Shown here piece after piece: positions 1 through 6,882 of a DNA stretch of 10,977 nucleotides. Made by a program: the position numbers and the translations under genes. Every line of letters begins with the position of its first letter. Position 1 is the first letter of the stretch. The notes under the pieces were generated by a model, which saw only the letters and a list, made by a program, of their open reading frames with translations, made no database searches and was not told the DNA's origin. The stretch is from Verrucomicrobiota bacterium. Lineage in GTDB: Bacteria; Verrucomicrobiota; Verrucomicrobiia; Opitutales; Opitutaceae. The stretch covers positions 1 to 10,977 of the forward strand of contig RFJS01000305.1 in assembly GCA_003694825.1 (NCBI GenBank), written 5' to 3'.

Positions 1-1295
1 CCCTGAGTTCCGCCACCCCAGACGTAGTAGCTGGGCGGATGAGCCACTGGATTACCCGGCCGCACCGTCCCATAAAAGTCCTCGAGAAACGCCAGGCGAA
101 ACGACCCGTGAGAGTTCGCGTTGGATTTCTGCCAGAACAAGAAGGGACGGACCCGCGTCATCATCTGATCATCCCCGAACACTTCGCGGAACGTGTTGGA
201 TATGAACACGACCCGCCGCGTGTAGGCGCGGCCCAGCATGAGGCGGTCGAACGCATTGCTCGAGGCGGCGGAGACCCCGTCATAGACAAGCGGCGAGTTC
301 GGATCCTCTTCGGCTTCGGTCAACGCCTGCTCCCGCAGCCAGGCCGTCTGCGAAAACGAGCTGTTGTTGTTCCAGACCTCGTTGGAGTATTCGATGTAGA
401 GAGCGAGCGACGGATCCAGCGGCTCCCACACGGTTCCACCGGCAACCCGGTGCGCCTCGCGTTCGGCGTCGGAATTGAACGGATCGGTCCCATTGGAGCC
501 GTAGCGGAAAACCTTCGCCACATTGCGGATGTATTCATCATCCGCCTTCACCGGAATGTTGATGAACGGCGAGATGCCCATCTGATTGCAGAAGGCGATG
601 ATGTGCTCCCAGGGCATCCCCTCCCCGCCCTGCGGCTTGATCGTGCGCGGGTGCTCGTCGGGGCGGACCCGGAATTCCCACTTCTCGCTGTCATTGCCAT
701 TGGTGTCCAGCGGGTCCATGAAACGCATGACCTCCGTGCCACCGAGTCGCAAGTCCATGAGCCGGTCGGGCAGCTCGCCGAAATCGTGGGACGTGGACGA
801 CCCGTCATCGATCGGCCGCATGATCGACAGAACCGTGGGCGCGGTGACCACGTTGTCGACGAACATCCTCACGTTAGAGGTCCGGGAAGGCAGCGTCCAG
901 GTGGCCACCTTCAGACCAGTCGCCGGATCGGTCGAAAACGATCCCAGCGTGCCGTGCGAGAAGGAGATATCGAGCTGACCGTCGTGGTAGACACGATACG
1001 TGCCGGCGCGCAGCGGATAGCTGCCGCTGAGGTAGCTCGATGCCGCCTCAGTCGGATGACCAAACTGGTTGACGATCGCGGGCGATCCGTCGGCACGGTT
1101 CCACGGGCGCCCTTGCTTGAGCGCATCGGCGTAGATCACGCCGGCCCAGTCTTTGAGAAATGTCTGGTTCATCGCCGCGATCGAATTTTGCGCCGCGGCC
1201 GGTCGAGGCGAAAGCAGGGTCGCGAGAATCGGTGCCGCCAGAAGCAGACACGCACTGAAACAACGGGGAAGCGGTAAACGACAAGTTACCATCAT
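1..1295 (-). CDS. Secreted putative glycosidase of TIM-barrel type, C-terminus cut by window edge
   Basis: This minus-strand frame is open from ATG at 1295 to the window edge (431 codons, no stop), so the C-terminus is missing. A second ATG follows directly at 1292. The N-terminus looks like a Sec signal peptide: Arg residues at 6 and 11, a hydrophobic stretch at about 15-28, and likely cleavage near AAAQ (33-36). The mature part has a beta-rich segment (about 85-165), then barrel-like stretches such as WEHIIAFCNQMGISPFINIP (229-248) and IEYSNEVWNNN (301-311). The Asn305-Glu306 pair at the end of a beta-strand resembles the acid/base position of clan GH-A glycosidases; the matching nucleophile would lie beyond the window. 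I cannot assign a numbered GH family. Proteins with this EYSNEVWN signature occur as unclassified secreted proteins in Verrucomicrobia and Planctomycetes, from memory. It is divergent from the regulator at 1589 and probably shares its control region. The reading frame is confident; the enzymatic role is inferred. Confidence 0.8.
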   Translation of the reverse strand, partial: MMVTCRLPLPRCFSACLLLAAPILATLLSPRPAAAQNSIAAMNQTFLKDWAGVIYADALKQGRPWNRADGSPAIVNQFGHPTEAASSYLSGSYPLRAGTYRVYHDGQLDISFSHGTLGSFSTDPATGLKVATWTLPSRTSNVRMFVDNVVTAPTVLSIMRPIDDGSSTSHDFGELPDRLMDLRLGGTEVMRFMDPLDTNGNDSEKWEFRVRPDEHPRTIKPQGGEGMPWEHIIAFCNQMGISPFINIPVKADDEYIRNVAKVFRYGSNGTDPFNSDAEREAHRVAGGTVWEPLDPSLALYIEYSNEVWNNNSSFSQTAWLREQALTEAEEDPNSPLVYDGVSAASSNAFDRLMLGRAYTRRVVFISNTFREVFGDDQMMTRVRPFLFWQKSNANSHGSFRLAFLEDFYGTVRPGNPVAHPPSYYVWGGGTQ

Positions 1296-1406
1296 GAGGA
1301 GCAAGGGGTTGAGTGCCAGGGGAGATTGGGGGGGACAACGGAGACCAGCGATCAATCCAAGTCCGAAGCCGGACCGGATCGACCCGTCACTTCCCACGAT
1401 CGCTCG

Positions 1407-1418
1407 CGAAACGTTCCG
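1407..1418. promoter_or_regulatory. Possible second, imperfect CpG-centred operator
   Basis: The 12-mer CGAAACGTTCCG is palindromic except for one base pair and has a perfect AACGTT core. Its centre is 34 bp from that of the perfect palindrome, close to three helical turns. It could be an auxiliary site for the same regulator. An imperfect 12-bp palindrome can easily arise by chance, so confidence is low. Confidence 0.2.
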
Positions 1419-1439
1419 GCGAAGTCAACCCACAGGCCG

Positions 1440-1453
1440 TGGGACCGGTCCCA
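1440..1453. promoter_or_regulatory. Candidate LacI-family operator, perfect 14-bp palindrome
   Basis: The sequence TGGGACCGGTCCCA equals its own reverse complement over all 14 bases, with CpG at the centre. It fits the outer and inner positions of the common LacI/CcpA-family operator frame (TGnnAnCGnTnnCA). Its centre lies about 142 bp upstream of the regulator start and about 151 bp upstream of the divergent start. The regulator keeps the hinge leucine that family members insert at a central CpG. Binding is inferred; the palindrome is directly visible. Confidence 0.5.
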
Positions 1454-1588
1454 TCACGCCGGCAAAGCACTGGAACCGCTGCCCTGAGGCGGCGCGCCGA
1501 ATCGGGGTGGCGGCGGGTCGAAACATCGGGTTGCAAGGCCACGCAACTCCGCACCGGGCGGTCAGATGGTATCCCGACCTTCCTCCCA

Positions 1589-2674
1589 ATGCCCCGAGCC
1601 ACGATCAGACAAGTCGCCGCTGCCGCAGGAACCAGCAAATCCACGGCCGCGCGGGCTCTTGCCGGCCACCCGGGCGTCCATGAAGCGACCCGCCGCAAGG
1701 TTCTCGATGCGGCCCAACGCCTCGGCTATCATCCCGAGCCCGCGCTGCGCATGCTCACGGCCTACCGCTGGAACTCGCTACAGGGCAGCCGTCCGGCGAT
1801 GACGATCGCCTTCCTGTTCCAGACCGTGAGACGGGTGGTGGAAGGCGAGAGTCGCCTCGTCCGCATCGGTTATGACTTCGTTCCGGTCTTGACCGCCCAG
1901 TCACAAACTCTCGGCTACGGCATTGATCCGGTCGACGTGACGGAGATCGGTGACACACAGCGTCTGAAGCGCATCCTGCGTGCCCGCGGCATCCAGGCCC
2001 TGCTCGTCGCTCCGATGGTCGAGGGCGATCCCATGAAAGGATTTGCCTGGCAGCATTTTGCCGCGGTGAGCTGCGGCGTCGGCGAATTACGCCCGCCGAT
2101 TCATTCCGTGGATACCGATCACTTCATCGGACTGCGCATGGCCTGGCGGGAATGCCTGCGGCGCGGTTACAAACGAATCGGCCCGGCATTGTTCCGCCAA
2201 CAGGGCGCCGACCACAACATGGCTGCCCGCTACGGCGCCGCGCTCTACGAACAGGCCCAACAACCGGAGAGCTGCGCACAGTTGCCGATCTTCGAGGGGC
2301 ACCTGACCGACCGGGATGGATTCATCGCCTGGTTCAGAGACAACCGGCCCGATGCCGTGATCGCACTGAATGAGCTGCCCTACTGGTGGCTGCGTGGGGC
2401 GGGCTACCGTATTCCCGAAGATGTCGGCTTCTGTGCGCTGAACCAGCGACGCCCCTCCCACATCAGTGGCGTGCGGATCAACCTCGAGCGCATCGCCAAC
2501 CGCGCCCTGCTCTGGCTCGACCAGCTTCTGCGCAGCTTTACCACCGGCCTGCCAACTGTTCCCGAGGAAGTCTACGTCCCGCCCATGTGGTCGGAAGCCG
2601 AGACGTTGCGGCGTCCGCGCGAATCGGCAACCAGGCAGACCCCGCGCCCAACTCCCACACCGCCCGCGCTTTGA
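1589..2674 (+). CDS. LacI-family transcriptional regulator
   Basis: This is a 361-residue sugar-responsive repressor-type regulator. The N-terminal headpiece (TIRQVAAAAGTSKSTAARAL, residues 5-24) is a LacI helix-turn-helix whose numbering matches E. coli LacI: recognition positions are Lys17, Ser18 and Arg22. The hinge segment PEPALRML (49-56) keeps the leucine at position 56. Residues from about 64 to 340 form the periplasmic-binding-protein-like effector domain, with typical segments DTDHF (175-179), RPDAVIALNE (253-262) and PEDVGF. The ATG at 1589 is chosen because it puts the headpiece at the very N-terminus; the same frame is open back to 1313 but with non-coding character. No Shine-Dalgarno motif precedes it, only a CT-rich stretch. 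The stop overlaps the probable TTG start of the next gene, so it is likely the first gene of the operon and autoregulated. The inducer is unknown. Confidence 0.9.
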   Translation: MPRATIRQVAAAAGTSKSTAARALAGHPGVHEATRRKVLDAAQRLGYHPEPALRMLTAYRWNSLQGSRPAMTIAFLFQTVRRVVEGESRLVRIGYDFVPVLTAQSQTLGYGIDPVDVTEIGDTQRLKRILRARGIQALLVAPMVEGDPMKGFAWQHFAAVSCGVGELRPPIHSVDTDHFIGLRMAWRECLRRGYKRIGPALFRQQGADHNMAARYGAALYEQAQQPESCAQLPIFEGHLTDRDGFIAWFRDNRPDAVIALNELPYWWLRGAGYRIPEDVGFCALNQRRPSHISGVRINLERIANRALLWLDQLLRSFTTGLPTVPEEVYVPPMWSEAETLRRPRESATRQTPRPTPTPPAL

Positions 2675-4173
2675 AAAGAAAAACGACACCCCCGAATGGA
2701 TTCCGGTGCTGCTCGATCGCTCTGTTCCTCGCCGCATCCTCGATACACGCCGGTCCCCTCTCGAACGTGAAAGCGAACCTCCGCCACCTCTCCCCTCACG
2801 GCAGCGACGCCAATCCCGGAACCGAGGCCGCGCCATGGCGAACGCCGGCCCATGCCCTCAGGCAGCTCCAGCCGGGCGACACGCTGATCTTCGCCGACGG
2901 CATCTACCCGACGTCTGAACCGCTCGTCCTGTCCATGGGGACACCGGCCCCTGCCGGGGCATGGACGACCCTGCGCGCGGCTGCGCGCGCGCGACCCGTC
3001 ATCCTCGCCGAGCACGCAGCCGGGGACGACCACGACCTGCACGGTGAGCAGGGCTGGCTTCGCCTCGAACGCTCCTCCCGGATTCGCCTCATCGGCCTGA
3101 CTGTGAAAAACTCCCCCCGCGGAGGGATTTCCGTCCACGAAGGATGCACCGGGATCGAAATCCTTGGGTGCCGCATCGACCGCAGCAGCGATTTCGGCAT
3201 CGGCATCTGGAACGCCTCCGGCATCCGCGTCATCGGCAACGATGTCTTCGAGGCCAACCACGCCCAGCGGCGGCCCGACGGCGACACCTCCGGCCGCGAC
3301 CGTTCCGCGCAGGAGGCGCTCAGTCTGGGCAATGTCACCGACTTCGAGGTCGCCTGGAACCGCGTCCATGCCGGAGGCAAAGAGGGGATCGACATCAAGC
3401 GCCCGTCGCAGCGGGGGCGCGTCCACCACAATCTTGTCCACGACATGGCCCGCCAGGGCATCTATCTCGACGCCCGCCGCACCGGGGTGATGCGGGAGAT
3501 CGAGGTGGACCATAACATCAGCTTCCACAACGGATGGGGCATCGGGCTCTCGACCGAGCAGGCCACCGCCCGGATGGAGCAGGTCCACATCCATCACAAC
3601 CTGATCTACGCCAACCGCGGATCCGGACTGATTATTGCACCGTGGGTGCAGGACGGCCCGCGAAGCGACATCGTCATCGAGAACAACACTCTCGTTCACA
3701 ACGGCACCCGTCTCGTCTCCTGGGCCGGCTCACTCGGCAATCTCGACCTGCGCACCGCCAATCTCTCCGACGCCGACATCCGCAAAAACCTCTGCGTCGA
3801 TGGTGGCGCTTTCGACATCGCGACCTTGTTTCCGACCGACCGGGCCAAGGCGGAACTCGCACATCGAAGAATCCGCATTGCCGGCAACCGCGCCGCACCC
3901 GCGGCATCCTTCGGGGCCACCCGGGCGGGCGACTTTCCCAGGCCGTGGCCCTGGGATGGCGAACAGGCCATCCACGATCGTCCCATTTTCGTCGCACCCG
4001 AGGCCGGAGACTTCCGGCTGGCGCCGGAAAACCCAGTCCACCTCCTCGCCCTGGGAGCCTTTGCCGACACGGACGCCGACTGGGCGGCCGAAGTCCGCAG
4101 CCGGGCAGGCCATCTCCCCGCTGCCTCCGCCCCGCAAACCGTTTCAATTTCCCCATCGCTTCGACAGTCATGA
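2671..4173 (+). CDS. Exported right-handed parallel beta-helix protein, possible polysaccharide lyase
   Basis: I chose TTG at 2671 (500 residues). It overlaps the regulator's TGA stop and is followed at once by a signal peptide: KRK, then the hydrophobic core CSIALFLAASSIHA, with cleavage near residue 26. No ATG or GTG lies nearby in frame; the open frame continues upstream to 2386 only as a shadow of the regulator. The mature N-terminus (LRHLSPHGSDANPGTEAAPW, then LQPGDTLIFADGIY) is the classic opening of DUF1565/PbH1 beta-helix proteins. Helix coils follow, rich in GI-x-hydrophobic and H/N-N repeats, e.g. GGKEGIDIKRPS (235-246) and RQGIYLDA (261-268). This fold is shared by polysaccharide lyases (PL1, PL6, PL9) and some hydrolases and epimerases. 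I see no decisive catalytic signature, so lyase activity is inferred from fold, export and neighbours. The next gene overlaps it by ATGA. Confidence 0.85.
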   Translation: MKRKTTPPNGFRCCSIALFLAASSIHAGPLSNVKANLRHLSPHGSDANPGTEAAPWRTPAHALRQLQPGDTLIFADGIYPTSEPLVLSMGTPAPAGAWTTLRAAARARPVILAEHAAGDDHDLHGEQGWLRLERSSRIRLIGLTVKNSPRGGISVHEGCTGIEILGCRIDRSSDFGIGIWNASGIRVIGNDVFEANHAQRRPDGDTSGRDRSAQEALSLGNVTDFEVAWNRVHAGGKEGIDIKRPSQRGRVHHNLVHDMARQGIYLDARRTGVMREIEVDHNISFHNGWGIGLSTEQATARMEQVHIHHNLIYANRGSGLIIAPWVQDGPRSDIVIENNTLVHNGTRLVSWAGSLGNLDLRTANLSDADIRKNLCVDGGAFDIATLFPTDRAKAELAHRRIRIAGNRAAPAASFGATRAGDFPRPWPWDGEQAIHDRPIFVAPEAGDFRLAPENPVHLLALGAFADTDADWAAEVRSRAGHLPAASAPQTVSISPSLRQS

Positions 4174-6698
4174 AATGGCCCGCCCTTCGAATCTTCTCCG
4201 GACCGGAACTCGACCGCATCGCCATGCCTGTCGGCGGGATCGGCACGGGCACGATCAGCATCGGAGGCCGCGGCGACTTGCGCGACTTTGAAGTGTTCAA
4301 CCGTCCGTCCCGCGGCTTCATCCCCAGGGCCCAGGGGGCACAGCCTTCGCTGGTTCTGCGCACGCGCCGCTGCCTTCCGAGTGAACCGGCTGCCATCCGG
4401 ATCCTCGAGGGCGCCGTGTCCGGGCGTCACCTCGACGCGAATCCCGATGCGCCCGGTCCGTGGCGTCCGGGCATCCCGCGTTTCGCCCGGGCAAGCTTCC
4501 GCGCCGCCTATCCGCTGGCCGAGATCGATCTCCGCGACCCCGGCTGTCCTCTCGTAGCCCGCTTGCAGACTTTCAATCCTTTGGTGCCTGCCGACGCCGA
4601 AAAGAGCGGGTTGCCCTGCGCGGTGATCCGCGTCGTCCTGCGCAACCCCGGCCAACAGGTCGTCGAGGCATCCGTCGCCGCCACGCTTCCGAACTTCATC
4701 GGCGAGCCCGTGTCACCTCGCATGCCAGCCGCGCCGGATACGCTGCGCCGGGCCTGGCACCGGCGCGAGGCCGCTGACGTGGCCGGCCTTTTTGGCGACT
4801 GCACCGGCGGGAACCCTGAGGACGAAGCACACGGCACGCTCGCCCTTGTCGCCGTAGGCGCCGCCTCCGATCGCGTCACCTGCAGGACGACATGGGCCGA
4901 GGGGTTCTGGACCCACGGCGTGCAGGACTTCTTCGACGACCTGCTCGGGGACGGTCGCCTCGACGAACGCCCCCCCCTGACCCAACCGGGCTGTGCCCCC
5001 GCAGGCTCGGTGTGTATCGAAACAGAAATTCCCCCTCGAGAGACCCGCGCGCTCACTTTCCTGCTCACCTGGCACTTCCCCAACCGCCGGGGATGGACGG
5101 TCGATCCCGCGACGGGGACCACCCGGATTGTCGGTAATCACTACACCACCCGCTTCGCCGACGCCTGGGATGCCGCGACGCGCATTGCGGCCGAAATTCC
5201 TGAACTCGAGACGGAAACGCTCCGCTTTGTTTCGGCATTTTGCGACAGCGACCATCCCGATGTCATCAAGGAAGCGGCGCTCAGCACCCTCCCGGTCCTT
5301 CGTTCTCAAACCAGCTTCCGAATTGCCGAGGGGCGCTTCTTCGCCTGGGAGGGATGCGGCTCATACGAAGGGAGCTGGGCGGGCACCTGCAATCACGTCT
5401 GGCTCTACGACGCCGCCACCCCCCAGCTCTTCGGGTCCATCGCACGCTCGATCCATGAAACAGCGCTGCTCGACGCCGCGGGCGATGACGGCCTTCTGCC
5501 CATGCGCGTCCCTCTCCCCACGGACCTTCCCGCCTGGAACGCGGCTGCGGCCGACGGACAATGCGGCCAGATCCTCCGCGTGCTCCGTGAGTATCGACAT
5601 CATGGAGACCGCCGATGGCTGGCCCGGCTCTGGCCGCGCGTGCGCGGCGCCCTCGAATTCTGCTGGAAACCCGGCGGATGGGATGCCGACCGCGACGGCG
5701 TGATGGAAGGTCCCCAGCACGTGACGATGGATGTCGATTACTTCGGCCCCAATCCTCAAACCGCTTCATGGTATCTGGCGGCCCTGCGGGCCGGCGCAGA
5801 GATGGCACGCATCCTCGAGGATCACGACTTCGCCGCCCGGTGCGACGACCTCGCCGAGCGCGGACGCGCCTTCCTCGAAACGCAACTTTTCAACGGCGAA
5901 TTCTTTCCGCAAAAGATTCGACCGCTGCCGAAGGATTCGAAACCGCTCCCCGGCATCGCCAACCTCATCCCCGACGGCAACGATCCGGCGAATCCACGCT
6001 TCCAGCTCGGCCCGGCGGTGTGCATCGACCAGCTGGCCGCTCAACCCTTCGCCCATCAGGCCGGACTGGGCGACCTCTTCGACCCGATCCATGCCGAGAT
6101 CGCGCTCAAGTCGATCCTGCGCCACAACCAGAAGCGACCGCTCGGCAATCACTTCAATCCTCTCCGCGCCTTCGCCACCCCCGACGAAAACGGCGTTCTT
6201 CTCGCCTCCTGGCCGCACGGCGGCCAGCCGACTCGACCTTTTCCCTACTGGGCGGAAATCTGGTCCGGCTGTGAACACCTCTTTGCCGCCGCGCTCATCT
6301 GGGCAGGCCTCGAGGAAGACGGACTCCGCGTCATCGCCGACGTTCGCCGCCGCCACGCCGGCCACAATCGCAATCCCTTCGACGAGGCCGAGGCGGGCTC
6401 GCACTACGCCAGATCCCTCGCCGCCTGGGCGGCGATACCCGCGTGGACCCGCTTCCGCTACGACGCACCGGCCGGCCGGTTCAGCGTCGGTCGGCGCCGC
6501 GGCCGTTTTTTCTGGGCAACGGGGGATGCCTGGGGGATTTACCGGCTCACGGATCGCACCTTCTCGCTCATGGTTCTCGGCGGCCGGCTTTCGATCGCGG
6601 AAGTCGTCGTCGCGGGCCTGCCACCTGAATCGAGGCCGGCCCGCGTCGTCGCCGCCGGCGCCCCCCCGGTTCGACTCCGGTTGCCGCCGCCCGGGTGA
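4170..6698 (+). CDS. GH116-type glycosidase (GBA2/DUF608-like)
   Basis: This 842-residue protein has the two-domain layout of GH116, whose known members are retaining beta-glucosidases, beta-xylosidases and glucosylceramidases. The N-terminal beta-domain opens with LDRIAMPVGGIGTGTISIGG and RDFEVFNRPSRGF (within about 1-50), a strong family hallmark. The C-terminal helical catalytic domain includes GTCNHVW (405-411). It also has EGPQHVTMDVDYFGP, starting at Glu513, the likely nucleophile by comparison with the human GBA2 and TxGH116 nucleophile regions. Asp620 in CIDQLAAQ is the likely acid/base. The spacing of 107 residues is shorter than the roughly 150 in GBA2-type enzymes, suggesting a divergent subgroup. 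There is no signal peptide, so action is probably cytoplasmic on imported oligosaccharides. The ATG overlaps the stop of the upstream beta-helix gene, implying translational coupling. Family call is firm; substrate is unknown. Confidence 0.9.
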   Translation: MKWPALRIFSGPELDRIAMPVGGIGTGTISIGGRGDLRDFEVFNRPSRGFIPRAQGAQPSLVLRTRRCLPSEPAAIRILEGAVSGRHLDANPDAPGPWRPGIPRFARASFRAAYPLAEIDLRDPGCPLVARLQTFNPLVPADAEKSGLPCAVIRVVLRNPGQQVVEASVAATLPNFIGEPVSPRMPAAPDTLRRAWHRREAADVAGLFGDCTGGNPEDEAHGTLALVAVGAASDRVTCRTTWAEGFWTHGVQDFFDDLLGDGRLDERPPLTQPGCAPAGSVCIETEIPPRETRALTFLLTWHFPNRRGWTVDPATGTTRIVGNHYTTRFADAWDAATRIAAEIPELETETLRFVSAFCDSDHPDVIKEAALSTLPVLRSQTSFRIAEGRFFAWEGCGSYEGSWAGTCNHVWLYDAATPQLFGSIARSIHETALLDAAGDDGLLPMRVPLPTDLPAWNAAAADGQCGQILRVLREYRHHGDRRWLARLWPRVRGALEFCWKPGGWDADRDGVMEGPQHVTMDVDYFGPNPQTASWYLAALRAGAEMARILEDHDFAARCDDLAERGRAFLETQLFNGEFFPQKIRPLPKDSKPLPGIANLIPDGNDPANPRFQLGPAVCIDQLAAQPFAHQAGLGDLFDPIHAEIALKSILRHNQKRPLGNHFNPLRAFATPDENGVLLASWPHGGQPTRPFPYWAEIWSGCEHLFAAALIWAGLEEDGLRVIADVRRRHAGHNRNPFDEAEAGSHYARSLAAWAAIPAWTRFRYDAPAGRFSVGRRRGRFFWATGDAWGIYRLTDRTFSLMVLGGRLSIAEVVVAGLPPESRPARVVAAGAPPVRLRLPPPG

Positions 6699-6709
6699 GT
6701 GGGCGTTTT
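6688..6709 (+). terminator. Possible weak intrinsic terminator at the GH116 gene end
   Basis: A five-pair GC stem (CGCCC at 6688-6692 with GGGCG at 6701-6705) encloses an eight-base loop containing the TGA stop, and TTTT follows at 6706-6709. The short stem and short T-run make this a weak candidate. If active it would only lower read-through into the GH28 gene 184 bp downstream. Confidence 0.25.
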
Positions 6710-6882
6710 CCAAACCGCGATGGCCTCCATGCGTCTTGCTTCGTCTGCGACAGCGGCCTTCAAATCCCCGGACGCGGACTTCGGCGATCAACGAGGCCAT
6801 CTTTTCACCCTTCGTCACCAACCAACCCTTCTCTTCCGGCCGAACACGCGCCGCTCGCCTTGAGTCCCCAACCCGAAATGTC
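6699..6882. other. Intergenic spacer between GH116 and GH28 genes
   Basis: This is the largest gap inside the plus-strand cluster. It is visibly less GC-rich and more CT-rich than the flanking genes. I see no convincing promoter, operator palindrome or RNA structure in it. A 63-codon frame crosses it from a GTG touching the GH116 stop to a TGA touching the GH28 start. Only about 34 of its 61 internal codons end in G or C, so I consider it non-coding. The gap may hold a secondary promoter for the downstream genes. Confidence 0.5.

Larger units (their letters stand above)
1296..1588. promoter_or_regulatory. Divergent intergenic control region
   Basis: This is the 293-bp gap between the divergent secreted glycosidase-like gene (ATG at 1295, minus) and the LacI-type regulator (ATG at 1589, plus). 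Both promoters should lie here, but I see no convincing -35/-10 pair on either strand. The notable content is two CpG-centred palindromic sites, listed separately. An open frame from GTG at 1313 crosses the region in frame with the regulator. It has many CCA, TCA, CGA and GGA codons, unlike the genes here, so I treat the region as non-coding. Confidence 0.6.

Noticed and set aside
39..1277. 412-codon plus-strand open frame
   Set aside because: It lies antisense to the secreted glycosidase-like gene. Its translation is rich in Arg, Gly and Val without domains, while the minus strand gives a signal peptide and a coherent protein.
1313..1588. 92-residue N-terminal extension of the LacI regulator from GTG 1313
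   Set aside because: The headpiece begins at the residue encoded at 1589 with numbering identical to LacI. The extension has low-complexity, non-coding character and covers the operator-like sites.
2386..2670. Upstream extension of the beta-helix frame
   Set aside because: It overlaps the regulator's coding sequence in another frame and would bury the signal peptide inside the protein.
2572..3699. 375-codon minus-strand frame
   Set aside because: Antisense to the beta-helix gene. Such long antisense frames are expected in GC-rich DNA.
3534..4169. Upstream extension of the GH116 frame
   Set aside because: It is a shadow of the beta-helix gene; the GH116 domain begins right after ATG 4170.
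6734..6765. TTGCTT-17 bp-TTCAAA as a sigma70 promoter before the GH28 gene
   Set aside because: Both boxes match the consensus in only about half of their positions; too weak to report as a feature.
5731..6882. Upstream extension of the GH28 frame
   Set aside because: It overlaps the GH116 gene and reads as Arg/Pro/Ser-rich shadow sequence.
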